From Paenibacillus sp. JQZ6Y-1 (lineage in GTDB: Bacteria; Bacillota; Bacilli; Paenibacillales; Paenibacillaceae), in the NCBI RefSeq assembly GCF_040719145.1, contig NZ_JBFDUZ010000001.1, positions 868,001-932,000 on the forward strand: a DNA stretch of 64,000 bases, in the 5' to 3' direction. Made by a program: the position numbers and the translations under genes. Every line of letters starts with the position of its first letter. Position 1 is the first letter of the stretch. The notes beneath the pieces are model-generated. The model was not told the DNA's origin, ran no database searches, and worked only from the letters and a program-made list of their open reading frames with translations. Shown piece after piece: positions 8,157-20,386 of the stretch.

Positions 8157-8993
8157 ATGATTATCCAGAAAATTTTTAATAATAATGCCATCATTGCCAG
8201 TGATCCGGGCAAACGAGAATTTGTCGTTATGGGACGTGGAATCGCTTTCAAAAAGAGCGCCGGTGAGCCGGTGGACAAGAGCCTCATTGAAAAAATCTTC
8301 GTGCTGCAACAAAAGGAAGCTTCCGAGAAATTCAAGCTACTGCTGGAGGACGTACCACCGGAATACATTTCGGTCTGCTACGACATTATCGAGTACGGCA
8401 AGAACAATTTGGAAGGTACCTTGAGCGATTACATTTATGTCACGCTCACTGACCATATGAATAACGCATTGCGGATGTATGATGAAGGCATCTTCAATAC
8501 GAACCCGCTTAGCTGGGAGATTCGTCGCTTTTATCCCAAAGAATACCGGGTTGGTGTGAAGGCGCTGGAATTCATCGAATCAACACTCGGCAAACAGCTA
8601 CCGGAGGACGAAGCCGCCAATATTGCACTTCATCTGGTCAACGCCGAACTGAACGGCTCTAGTAATAAGTTCAGCAATGTCGCCGTTCAGGCGGAGAAAA
8701 TTCAAGACATTCTCAACATTATCAAGTACACGTACAATATTGAACTGGATGAGCAGTCGATCAGCTATGAGAGATTCATTACGCATCTGAAATTTTTCTT
8801 TCAACGGCTAACGCAGCCTCATAAACGGGTGCTAGAAGACGACTTCCTGCTTCGTCAGGTCAAAAGCAAATACAAATCCGCCTACCAGTGCATGTTGAAG
8901 GTGGAGAAATACCTGAGTACGGAACTGACGGACGAGGAGAAGCTATACCTCACCATTCATATTCAGCGAATTACCAGCGATACAACTGAATAA
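8157..8993 (+). CDS. licT: BglG/LicT-family transcriptional antiterminator
   Basis: A 278-residue protein. An N-terminal CAT RNA-binding domain (MIIQKIFNNNAIIASDPGKRE to about residue 60) is followed by two PTS regulation domains. Conserved His residues for PTS phosphorylation are visible in TDHMNNAL and ALHLVNAEL (PRD1), and in FITHLKFF and TIHIQR (PRD2). The start at 8157 follows AAGGAGGGCAGCCTGG; the 20-codon upstream extension has no site. RAT switches both upstream and downstream identify its targets as its own leader and bglP. Its activity should be controlled by phosphorylation from HPr and from the BglP EIIB domain. Confidence 0.95.
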   Translation: MIIQKIFNNNAIIASDPGKREFVVMGRGIAFKKSAGEPVDKSLIEKIFVLQQKEASEKFKLLLEDVPPEYISVCYDIIEYGKNNLEGTLSDYIYVTLTDHMNNALRMYDEGIFNTNPLSWEIRRFYPKEYRVGVKALEFIESTLGKQLPEDEAANIALHLVNAELNGSSNKFSNVAVQAEKIQDILNIIKYTYNIELDEQSISYERFITHLKFFFQRLTQPHKRVLEDDFLLRQVKSKYKSAYQCMLKVEKYLSTELTDEEKLYLTIHIQRITSDTTE

Positions 8994-11024
<2,031 letters not shown>

Positions 11025-11080
11025 TTGTATTCAAACACCCTCTGCTTGTTACTCTCAAAATGGCATACATCTACAACCAT

Positions 11081-11119
11081 ATCGTGGTGCATGACAGTAC
11101 AATCGTCATGCACCACGAT
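11081..11119 (+). repeat. 15-bp perfect inverted repeat between bglP and bglH
   Basis: ATCGTGGTGCATGAC (11081-11095) and its exact reverse complement (11105-11119) are separated by 9 bp. No T-tract follows, so it is not a standard terminator. In mRNA it would form a very stable hairpin 58 bp past the bglP stop, and could protect or process the transcript or reduce flow into bglH. Confidence 0.75.
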
Positions 11120-11239
11120 CATTGCTTCGCTTATCTGCATCATGAATAGACACAGTATATATGCCGTTTGGAATCGATATACAAGCGGTGCACTGCTAAA
11201 TCGTACGTACCATATCATCCTACAACCAAGGAGGAATGA

Positions 11240-12721
<1,482 letters not shown>

Positions 12722-13046
12722 TCTTTCTTGCATAAATGAGCATTGCCGATATGAGAAATGGTATATAGCTCTGTAATGATGGAGAAGCAATATGGCTCGT
12801 TGTAAATAGAGGGATTGGGATACTAGTTATACGGATAAGCAAAAAGAAACGGAAAAAGAAAAGGACGAGGAAAAAGAAAAGTCGGATGGTGCGAGTTCAT
12901 TGCATCTTCTGGCTTTTCTTTTCGACAAAATGTGATATAAACATGGACAGTTAACAATCCAGCAATCAACCCCCTGTATAGCGTTAACAAATGTACCGTA
13001 CGATGATCAAGGTACATCTATTCAGATCTAGGGGGAATCATCCAGT
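12722..13046 (+). promoter_or_regulatory. Intergenic region with weak terminator and TTAACA hexamers
   Basis: A purine-rich stretch (about 12835-12885) leads into an imperfect hairpin, AGAAAAG against CTTTTCT (ending near 12921), a probable terminator for the bgl operon. Two TTAACA hexamers at 12951-12956 and 12984-12989 are 33 bp apart, three times the 11-bp period of PhoP boxes. Since the next gene is a phosphatase, phosphate control is possible, but the intermediate repeats are poor matches. Confidence 0.35.
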
Positions 13047-14831
13047 ATGAAATCATCTACATCCAAACTTATGAAGCTTTCGCTCACGCTGTCGGTACTG
13101 GCAGGTACTTTTGGTGGTACTTACGCACATGCGGCAAACGAGCCGTCGAATGTTACTCCGGTGAAGCCATCATGGGGGTATTTTGTCGATACATATCAGA
13201 ACAATACAAAGGACAAGCTGGCCGTGAATAGCAATCCGGTAATCGGTACTTTGTCTGGCTTTAACAAGCTGTGGACACCGGGGCAGAGCTGGGATTCAGG
13301 CACCAAGCTGAACGAGTCCATCTTGAATATGAATATCCAGAAGGTCATCAATATTGCGAACAAGCGCACCGCTGCACAAGAGCAGCAGGCATATCTGGAT
13401 GATCGTCGCAATCAGAGCTATAGCGTGATGGATGGACTCGGTTCACTAACGGACGTATATCGCAAAGAAGCCGGTGCAACAACGACGGTGACAGATGTAC
13501 CTGCCGATGCAACCAGTCAGAAGTATGACGATGAAGGCAATAATGCAGGTGATCCCAACTCCAGTCTAGGCAGCGTTGTTGGACTGGTTAATAAGCTGCG
13601 TGGTGATTATTCATCCAGTAACCCAGCGAAAAGTTATTTTGGTTATAAGCGTCCCTTCCGTTGGAGCCCAGAAGCAGCTGTTATTCCGACACTTGTGCCG
13701 CAGATCAAGTCCGATCCGTCTAGTGATGGAGGCTATCCAAGCGGTCACACCAATGCCGCCTACTTGAGCGCGTTTGCGATGGCATATGCGATACCAGAGC
13801 GTTATCAGGAACTGCTGACGAGAGCATCTGAGCTGGGGAATGATCGAATCGTTGCTGGAATGCACTCGCCGTTTGATGTGATGGGTGGTAGAGTGATGGC
13901 AACGGCGCTGGCAGCAGGTATTTTGAATGATCCAGCGAATCGGGAATTGAAGCAGGCAGCGTATGCTCAGGCACAAAAGGAATTGATGTCGCAGACCGGT
14001 ACTGCCAAGGACCGTTTTAGCAACTACCAATCCAACAAGCAGGTGTACACGGAGCGTTTGACATATGGCTTCCCGCAAATCACGGCTTCCAACAAACCGG
14101 TTTCCGTTCCAAAAGGTGCTGAAGTCTTACTAGAAACACGCCAACCTTATCTGGATGCTACACAGCGCCGCTGGGTATTGGCAACTACAGGATTGGCTTC
14201 TGGTTATCCAGTGCTGGATGATCCAGAAGGCTGGGGACGACTCAATCTGTTCGCCGCAGCTGACGGCTACGGAGCGTTTGTTAGTAATGTTACCGTGACG
14301 ATGGACGCCTATAAAGGTGGCTTTAACCAAGAAGACAGCTGGCGCAACGCCATTTCCGGCAAAGGTGGTCTGATCAAAAAAGGTACAGGTACGCTACATC
14401 TGGCAGGCAAAAACAGCTATACGGGTACAACAACACTGCTCGCTGGTACGCTGGAAGGCGATAACGGCTATGCCTTTGGACGTGGCGATGTGAACAACCA
14501 AGGCGGCACACTCGTCGAGAATGTCAAAGGCTGGCTGGTGATCGGTGGAGATTACAAACAATCCGACAAAGGAACCTTGGAGCTGAACATCGGTAGCGCA
14601 TCCGATCTGCTACAAATTAACGGCAAAGCCAGCTATGGCGGCAAATTGAAGTTGCACTTTGCTAAAGGATACGCTCCAACGAGTATGATCAAAATCATCG
14701 CGAGCGATCTATCACGGAAGCATGGCACCTTCGCCTCCATCGAAGCGACAGGATTGCCAAAGGGCTATACAGTGAAGCCAGTCTATAGCAATACAAGCGT
14801 AAAAATACAGATTGTGAAAAAGGAAAAATAA
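13047..14831 (+). CDS. Secreted PAP2-family acid phosphatase with autotransporter-type repeat
   Basis: A 594-residue protein with a signal peptide (hydrophobic LSLTLSVLAGTFGGTYAHA). The phosphatase core has the class A/PAP2 motifs KRPFRW, GYPSGHTNA and ELGNDRIVAGMHSPFDVMGG, which supply the phosphate-binding residues and the catalytic His pair. After ~residue 440 comes a beta-helical stretch, KGGLIKKGTGTLHLAGKNS then YTGTTTLLAGTLEGDN, matching the autotransporter-associated beta-strand (PATR) repeat, here without any outer-membrane barrel. Residues to 594 remain beta-rich. The enzyme is expected to act outside the cell on phosphomonoesters. The PATR part may aid folding or surface attachment. 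Confidence 0.88.
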   Translation: MKSSTSKLMKLSLTLSVLAGTFGGTYAHAANEPSNVTPVKPSWGYFVDTYQNNTKDKLAVNSNPVIGTLSGFNKLWTPGQSWDSGTKLNESILNMNIQKVINIANKRTAAQEQQAYLDDRRNQSYSVMDGLGSLTDVYRKEAGATTTVTDVPADATSQKYDDEGNNAGDPNSSLGSVVGLVNKLRGDYSSSNPAKSYFGYKRPFRWSPEAAVIPTLVPQIKSDPSSDGGYPSGHTNAAYLSAFAMAYAIPERYQELLTRASELGNDRIVAGMHSPFDVMGGRVMATALAAGILNDPANRELKQAAYAQAQKELMSQTGTAKDRFSNYQSNKQVYTERLTYGFPQITASNKPVSVPKGAEVLLETRQPYLDATQRRWVLATTGLASGYPVLDDPEGWGRLNLFAAADGYGAFVSNVTVTMDAYKGGFNQEDSWRNAISGKGGLIKKGTGTLHLAGKNSYTGTTTLLAGTLEGDNGYAFGRGDVNNQGGTLVENVKGWLVIGGDYKQSDKGTLELNIGSASDLLQINGKASYGGKLKLHFAKGYAPTSMIKIIASDLSRKHGTFASIEATGLPKGYTVKPVYSNTSVKIQIVKKEK

Positions 14832-14861
14832 TGCTCATCTCTCTTTAAATAATCCTATGTC

Positions 14862-14905
14862 ATCCCCCTGTAAAGCCATTTGCAATCTGGGCTTTGCAGG
14901 GGGAT
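14862..14905 (+). terminator. Terminator after phosphatase gene
   Basis: ATCCCCCTGTAAAGCC pairs with GGGCTTTGCAGGGGGAT with one mismatch. The following sequence AATTTATGG is only weakly T-rich. It lies 30 bp past the phosphatase stop. Confidence 0.7.
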
Positions 14906-14989
14906 AATTTATGGAATGGGCATCTATCATCATGAGCTATATAGTGTCAGTCAAACGCTAGATCAGATAACATCCAAGGGGGATTGTAC

Positions 14990-15349
14990 ATGTATTCGAC
15001 ATTGCGTTATACATTAGAAAGCAATGGTACTACATATGAGAATGACAGTCTTCAAGCATCGCTGTTCGTCGATCTGATTACAAATCTGGATGTGCAGGAT
15101 TATATCGTGCTGGAGCCGTCAGAGCCGATCGAAGGAAGTATATATATGCAGATGGCTGCATTGGAGCAAGATGGGCAGATGGTGGCAGAGATTCGTTTCA
15201 TCAACAATCAGATGAAAAACGGATTTCAGCATTATAGCTATACAACCTCGGATCGAACGATAATGATTCGCTATATTCTGGATTACTGGGGTCATCAGCG
15301 ATTGCCCAATCTAGAAGCTTGGCAGGATGTGACGGATGAATTTACTTGA
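14990..15349 (+). CDS. Hypothetical protein, 119 residues
   Basis: The ATG at 14990 follows AAGGGGGATTGTAC. The product is soluble and acidic, with alternating beta-like segments (STLRYTLESNG, EIRFINNQ) and a C-terminal DYWGHQRLPNLEAWQDV block. No signal or membrane span is present. I do not recognise the family. Standing alone between two terminated genes, it appears monocistronic. Base composition matches the surroundings. Confidence 0.65.
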   Translation: MYSTLRYTLESNGTTYENDSLQASLFVDLITNLDVQDYIVLEPSEPIEGSIYMQMAALEQDGQMVAEIRFINNQMKNGFQHYSYTTSDRTIMIRYILDYWGHQRLPNLEAWQDVTDEFT

Positions 15350-15538
15350 TGAAGAGGGTATAGACATATATAAGATTTTACCGATGTACGTGTCGTCAAT
15401 ATGAATTTGGTTAATTATTGTTAGAAATAGACTGCCGTTGTTAAGCGACGTTGTGAAGTGACGTGTCAGACTGCTTCATGATCAGATAAGCTGCAAACGT
15501 CTGCTCAATCAACGATCAAACGTGGAAGGCGAGGACCA

Positions 15539-16375
15539 ATGATGAGTGAACATCGCGAGAATGATGCAACATGTACCAATACAGCTGGGCATCCGCTACG
15601 CTGGGATCATACGGTTCATTATGTCAATAATCTAGATGAAGCGATTGATACATTTCAGCAATATGGGCTGCATGCTTTTCGCGGCGGATCGCATCCAAAG
15701 TGGGGAACGTACAATGCGCTCAGTTATTTTGGGCTAGAATATGTAGAGTTTCTCGGTGTTGAGGATCGAGATAAGGTGCAGGCTGCTGATCCTGCTCATG
15801 TTGTTGTGCGCGATGCGCTGACTGAACTTCCCGTGCATCAGCGTTTTAGTCGGGTAGCCATACGTACGGATGATATTGAGGCGGTGTGGCAATCCTTGAA
15901 GCAGCATGAATTGCAGTTGTCGGAGATTCTGGATGGTGAACGCCGCGATGCATCTGGTAATCTCATTCAATGGCGGATGTTTATGATTGGCGGTGATTTT
16001 GAAGGATTGCCGTATCCATTTTTTATTCAATGGAGTGGCGAGGATGAGCAGCGATTGGATCAACTAACGAGAGCTGGCTTGGTTGCACCGCATCCTGCTG
16101 GGGATACGGAATTGTTGTCAGCCTTGTTCGGCGTTGTCCATCCAGAGGCTGCCGCAAATCACTGGCATGAACTGTTTGGGTTAGAAAAGGAATCGTCTGC
16201 ACCGAACACACTGCGAATCGGTAAGCATTATTTCAGCTTTGTACAGGCAGTAGAGCCGGGCATCACGGCATTGACCTTCCGCACGAACGCCGAATCATTA
16301 CTAGCACGCGCGATCGAGATCGGCGGCGGACAGTATCGCTTTATCGCATCCGATGTAGAGCTGGATAGCTTGTGA
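15539..16375 (+). CDS. VOC/glyoxalase-like domain protein
   Basis: A 278-residue cytoplasmic protein. The opening LRWDHTVHYVNNLDEAIDTFQQYGLHAFRGGSHPKWGTYNAL resembles the Glyoxalase_3 class of vicinal oxygen chelate proteins, with a His near the start (DHTVHYV) as a possible metal ligand. A second, degenerate VOC repeat follows (roughly residues 180-270, ending ARAIEIGGGQYRF). These proteins are often annotated as glyoxalases without a known substrate. AAGGCGAGGACCA precedes the start. Nothing in the neighbourhood suggests a pathway. Confidence 0.78.
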   Translation: MMSEHRENDATCTNTAGHPLRWDHTVHYVNNLDEAIDTFQQYGLHAFRGGSHPKWGTYNALSYFGLEYVEFLGVEDRDKVQAADPAHVVVRDALTELPVHQRFSRVAIRTDDIEAVWQSLKQHELQLSEILDGERRDASGNLIQWRMFMIGGDFEGLPYPFFIQWSGEDEQRLDQLTRAGLVAPHPAGDTELLSALFGVVHPEAAANHWHELFGLEKESSAPNTLRIGKHYFSFVQAVEPGITALTFRTNAESLLARAIEIGGGQYRFIASDVELDSL

Positions 16376-16412
16376 TCATGTAAAAGAAGGGAAATAGACA
16401 GTCGTTAGTTTC

Positions 16413-16456
16413 ATACGCAAAAGCCTCTATCGCTGGAGATAGAGGCTTTTGCGTAT
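16413..16456 (+). terminator. Strong terminator after VOC gene
   Basis: ATACGCAAAAGCCTCTATC pairs perfectly (19 bp) with its reverse complement around a short loop. The arms contain AAAA and TTTT, so it could act in both directions. Confidence 0.75.
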
Positions 16457-16513
16457 GGATATAAGTAGAATAAATTGCATGCAAATTTATTTTCAGAAAC
16501 TATCTATAATCTA

Positions 16514-16558
16514 TTGACTTCTCCTACAGAAGAGTTATAATAGTCAAAGAAAGTCAAA
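16514..16558 (+). promoter_or_regulatory. clpE promoter with CtsR operator
   Basis: TTGACT (16514-16519) and TATAAT (16536-16541) are 16 bp apart. Immediately after the -10 is AGTCAAA-GAA-AGTCAAA (16542-16558), a perfect match to the CtsR heptad-repeat operator. A weaker, CtsR-like GATCAAACGTCAAA occurs near 16572-16585. CtsR bound here would block transcription start until heat or protein stress. Confidence 0.9.
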
Positions 16559-16840
16559 GTCAGAACACATTGATCAAACGTCAAACTGACCTTTCCTGAT
16601 CAATGAAAGATCTATTCTTGGATCACTGTTCTGCATCGTCGCAATAGTATATGATTGCGCCCGCCGATCCTTATCGTGGTAGAAGATACTTCAAGTGTTG
16701 TAATACATCTTATGTGAACAACCAATACCATATTCCTACAACCCGACGGACAGCGGTTCTATCCTTTTCGCATCATCCGGTGAATACCGGCACTCTCCCG
16801 TCTACGTACGGATTCTTATTTACGAAAGGGGCAAATTTTT

Positions 16841-19006
16841 ATGCGTTGTCAACATTGTAATCAGAATGAAGCTACAGTAGGGCTTCAATTCACAATTAAT
16901 CATAAATCCGAGAAAATGGTACTGTGCCAAGACTGCTATGCCAAAATGAATAGTGGTGTTCCATTCGCAGCTGGCTTTGGTCCTTCTCCTAACGGCATGT
17001 CGTCCATCGACGAGCTGTTCAAAAGCTTGCTACAGCCCAATGCCCGCTCCAACGGTGCAGCATCTAACGATAATCAAGCAGCAGGTCGCACAGCTTCATC
17101 CCGCAATGGTGGGAATGGTCTGCTGGATCAATTGGGACGCAACCTGAATGATGCCGCTCGCAATGGCAAAATCGATACCGTTATCGGGCGTGATGAAGAG
17201 ATCGAGCGTGTTATCGAAATTCTTAACCGTCGTAACAAAAATAACCCCGTCCTGATCGGTGAACCGGGCGTTGGTAAAACCGCAATTGCCGAAGGTCTGG
17301 CACTGCGTATTACCGAGGGGAATGTACCGTCCAAGCTGCTAGGCAAAGAAGTGTATTCCTTGGATGTCGCTTCTCTTGTAGCGGGAACTGGTATCCGTGG
17401 ACAGTTTGAAGAAAAAGTAAAACAATTGATCGCTGAGCTTCAGGAGCGCGACAATATCCTGCTGTTTATCGACGAGATTCATTTGCTGGTTGGTGCAGGT
17501 TCTGCTGAAGGTTCGATGGATGCAGGCAATATACTGAAACCGGTGCTCGCTCGTGGTGATTTGCAAGTGATCGGTGCGACAACACTCAAGGAATATCGTC
17601 AGATTGAAAAAGATGCTGCGCTGGAACGTCGTTTCCAACCGGTGATGGTGAATGAGCCAACTGTACAGGAAACTGTCGATATTTTGAAAGGGCTGCGTCC
17701 GAAATACGAAGAATTCCACGGTGTACGCTATTCCGATGAAACAATTGCTGCTTGTGTACAGCTATCTCACCGTTATATTCAGGATCGTTTCCTGCCGGAC
17801 AAAGCGATTGACCTGCTGGACGAAGCCGGTGCTCGCTTGAATCTGAGAGCATCTGTTGGTGACGATAGTCAACTGCGTAGTCGTCTGGAACAGATCAAAG
17901 TGGAAAAAGAACAGGCAACAGCTGCTGAACAATACGAACGTGCTGCTGAGCTGCGCGATCAGGAAGCGATTTTGCTGGAAAGTCTGAATAAAGGCATCAG
18001 TGCTGGTGAACCAGTGGATGTGCAGGTTGATGACATTCAGCAAATCGTAGAACGCAAAACTGGTATCCCAGTCGGCAAACTGCAACAGGATGAGCAGAGC
18101 AAAATGAAACATCTGGCTGCTCGTTTGGAAGACAAAGTTATCGGTCAGCATGAAGCGGTTGAAAAGGTAGCGAGAGCGGTACGTCGTAGCCGTGCCGGGC
18201 TGAGACAGCAAAATAAACCGATTGCCTCGTTCCTGTTCGTCGGTCCAACCGGTGTCGGTAAAACGGAATTGTCCAAGTCGCTGGCAGAGGAATTGTTCGG
18301 TCAGCAAGATGCTATGATCCGTCTGGATATGAGCGAATATATGGAGAAACATTCCGTGTCCAAACTGATCGGTTCCCCTCCGGGTTATGTCGGTCATGAA
18401 GAGGCTGGTCAACTGACCGAGCGTGTACGTCGCAATCCATACAGCATTATCTTGCTGGATGAGATTGAAAAAGCACATCCAGATGTACAGCATATGTTCC
18501 TGCAAGTGCTGGACGATGGACGACTGACTGACAGTCAAGGTCGTACCGTCAGCTTCAAGGATACGGTCATCATTATGACCTCCAATGCAGGTATGGCGGA
18601 GAAAAAAATCACTGTCGGCTTCTCTGCACCAAAAGCGGATCAGACGCGTTCGATTCTGAGTTCGTTGGGAGCATACTTCCGTCCTGAATTCCTCAACCGG
18701 TTTGACGCAATCATTCCATTTGCTTCGCTGAAAGCGGAGGATTTGATTCAGATTGTGGATCATATGCTGAATGATATTCAGACTACGCTGAGCGAGCAAG
18801 GCATGACGCTTGATATCTCTGATGAAGCGAAACGCAAATTGTCCGAACTCGGTTATGATCCTGCCTTTGGCGCTCGTCCATTGCGTCGTGTGATTCAGCA
18901 GTATGTCGAAGACGGCATCACTGATCTGGTACTGGACGACGAGCAGGTTCGCCGTATTCACGTAACGGTCGAAAATGATACCATTCAAGTGACCAAAGCG
19001 GGTTAA
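16841..19006 (+). CDS. clpE: ATP-dependent Clp protease ATP-binding subunit ClpE
   Basis: A 721-residue Hsp100 unfoldase. The N-terminus is a zinc finger (C3-x2-C6 and C29-x2-C32), the mark that separates ClpE from ClpC. AAA+ domain 1 has Walker A GEPGVGKT and sensor blocks. A UVR-type coiled middle domain follows ([15 protein letters not shown]), and AAA+ domain 2 has Walker A GPTGVGKT. The C-terminal [17 protein letters not shown] block is present. It unfolds aggregated proteins and feeds ClpP, which is not in this window. The transcript has a ~280-bp leader from a CtsR-controlled promoter, so expression should be strongly stress-induced. Confidence 0.96.
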   Translation: MRCQHCNQNEATVGLQFTINHKSEKMVLCQDCYAKMNSGVPFAAGFGPSPNGMSSIDELFKSLLQPNARSNGAASNDNQAAGRTASSRNGGNGLLDQLGRNLNDAARNGKIDTVIGRDEEIERVIEILNRRNKNNPVLIGEPGVGKTAIAEGLALRITEGNVPSKLLGKEVYSLDVASLVAGTGIRGQFEEKVKQLIAELQERDNILLFIDEIHLLVGAGSAEGSMDAGNILKPVLARGDLQVIGATTLKEYRQIEKDAALERRFQPVMVNEPTVQETVDILKGLRPKYEEFHGVRYSDETIAACVQLSHRYIQDRFLPDKAIDLLDEAGARLNLRASVGDDSQLRSRLEQIKVEKEQATAAEQYERAAELRDQEAILLESLNKGISAGEPVDVQVDDIQQIVERKTGIPVGKLQQDEQSKMKHLAARLEDKVIGQHEAVEKVARAVRRSRAGLRQQNKPIASFLFVGPTGVGKTELSKSLAEELFGQQDAMIRLDMSEYMEKHSVSKLIGSPPGYVGHEEAGQLTERVRRNPYSIILLDEIEKAHPDVQHMFLQVLDDGRLTDSQGRTVSFKDTVIIMTSNAGMAEKKITVGFSAPKADQTRSILSSLGAYFRPEFLNRFDAIIPFASLKAEDLIQIVDHMLNDIQTTLSEQGMTLDISDEAKRKLSELGYDPAFGARPLRRVIQQYVEDGITDLVLDDEQVRRIHVTVENDTIQVTKAG

Positions 19007-19056
19007 TAATAGCACTCGTATGAACGGTTTATGTTCATCTGTTAGATATATAATGC

Positions 19057-19114
19057 AAAAGCACCTTTCCACCAACGCTTCCTGTAGGGAAGACGAAGGG
19101 GAAAGGTGCTTTTT
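19057..19114 (+). terminator. Terminator after clpE
   Basis: AAAAGCACCTTTCC pairs with GGAAAGGTGCTTTTT across a ~28-nt loop that can fold further. It lies between two convergent genes and may serve both, since the left arm begins with A4. Confidence 0.8.
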
Positions 19115-19171
19115 ATCATACATACAATCCATAGGATGCAATCATCTTTGCATCACATGATCATAACTGTA

Positions 19172-20263
19172 TTATTTGTGTACATCCGTGTCATGAACAT
19201 CAACCGAACCGATGTCCTCACGACCGCTATGCTGTACCGAATCGGGAATATACAGGTTATGCCCCGGCTGTTTGGTTTCCCAGTAGATCGAAGCAAACAG
19301 ACGTTGCGGACTGACGAGCGGTGATCCCCCGTTAATACGTGGAATGGCAAACGGATTGTCATCGCGTTTGGCAAGACCGAGTGTTGTTGTAAAGGCATGC
19401 TGGATACCAGCATCCTTGACGACCTGCTCGACTTCCGGTGTATACAGTCCATATGGATATGCAAATGTATCAATAGGGTGCTCATTGAGCGGTTTCAGAG
19501 AATCCACACACGTAGTCAAATCCTGAGTGATGCGTGCCAGATATTGCTGTGGTGTTTCTTCCACGCCATTCTTTACGAGTGGAGCAGTCAATGCATCGGT
19601 CGTTTCGCTTGTTTTGTAATGCAGGTGATTCGTATGCGGCTGTACTTCCATTTTCGGATCTGCCTGGATCATGTCGGTAATCTCCTGCTTGGTCATATGT
19701 GGCGTATTGACGATGGCATTTTTGCTAAAGTCACCGGTGATCACGAAGCTGACGCCGGAAATATTGCGTTCCTGCATAATGGGGAATGCAGTGGTATAGA
19801 AATTCTCATACCCATCGTCAAATGTAACGAGCACCGCATTTTCTGGTACCGATCCGCCTTTCATATAGGAGCGGAAATCATTTAACGAGATAAAGTTCAT
19901 GCCTTTGGAGCGCAGAAAATCGAGCTGTGAGGCGAACAGATCCGGTGTGATGATATCGCCGCCTTTTTGCGTGGGGCTAATATCGTGATACATCAGCACA
20001 GCGACACGATCTTTGTAAAAGGTTGCCTTCGGAATGGTATTAAATTTCTCAACCGGAGGTAATTCACTTTCCGATAAAGGGGCTGGTGTCGATGCTTGTT
20101 CAATCGAGCCGGTAGTTGTGGATGTAGATTGCGTTTGTGTTTGCATAGGGGTGCCGAGGAGCTGCTGCATCGGTCCATTATCCAGATATAGAGCTAGAAT
20201 AACAGCTGCCGCACCCACAACCAGTCCACCAAGTGTGAATAGAAGTGCTTTAACCCATACCAT
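19172..20263 (-). CDS. Membrane-anchored polysaccharide deacetylase (CE4)
   Basis: A 363-residue protein with an N-terminal membrane anchor (LLFTLGGLVVGAAAVILALYL) and a Ser/Thr/Gln-rich linker to ~residue 75. A NodB-homology domain follows, with AVLMYHDI, the metal-binding motif VTFDDGYEN, the second motif HTNHLH and FAYPYG. These are the features of CE4 enzymes of the IcaB/PgaB and YheN type, which remove N-acetyl groups from poly-N-acetylglucosamine or peptidoglycan outside the cell. The gene faces clpE tail to tail and has no operon partner, so the substrate is open. Confidence 0.88.
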   Translation of the reverse strand: MVWVKALLFTLGGLVVGAAAVILALYLDNGPMQQLLGTPMQTQTQSTSTTTGSIEQASTPAPLSESELPPVEKFNTIPKATFYKDRVAVLMYHDISPTQKGGDIITPDLFASQLDFLRSKGMNFISLNDFRSYMKGGSVPENAVLVTFDDGYENFYTTAFPIMQERNISGVSFVITGDFSKNAIVNTPHMTKQEITDMIQADPKMEVQPHTNHLHYKTSETTDALTAPLVKNGVEETPQQYLARITQDLTTCVDSLKPLNEHPIDTFAYPYGLYTPEVEQVVKDAGIQHAFTTTLGLAKRDDNPFAIPRINGGSPLVSPQRLFASIYWETKQPGHNLYIPDSVQHSGREDIGSVDVHDTDVHK

Positions 20264-20386
20264 GCGTGAATTCTCTCCTTTAATGTAGACGTTGGTTTCA
20301 ATATCCTTTACTCTATATCGGCTCCATTGTTTTCCATGTTGAGAGTGAATCCATACTTGTTATAGGATGTATATCATGTGTATCCA

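Noticed and set aside
17762-19141. A 459-codon open frame on the minus strand over clpE
   Set aside because: It is antisense to a well-supported clpE. Its composition is unlike any family, and it has no ribosome binding site. It arises from the codon bias of clpE.
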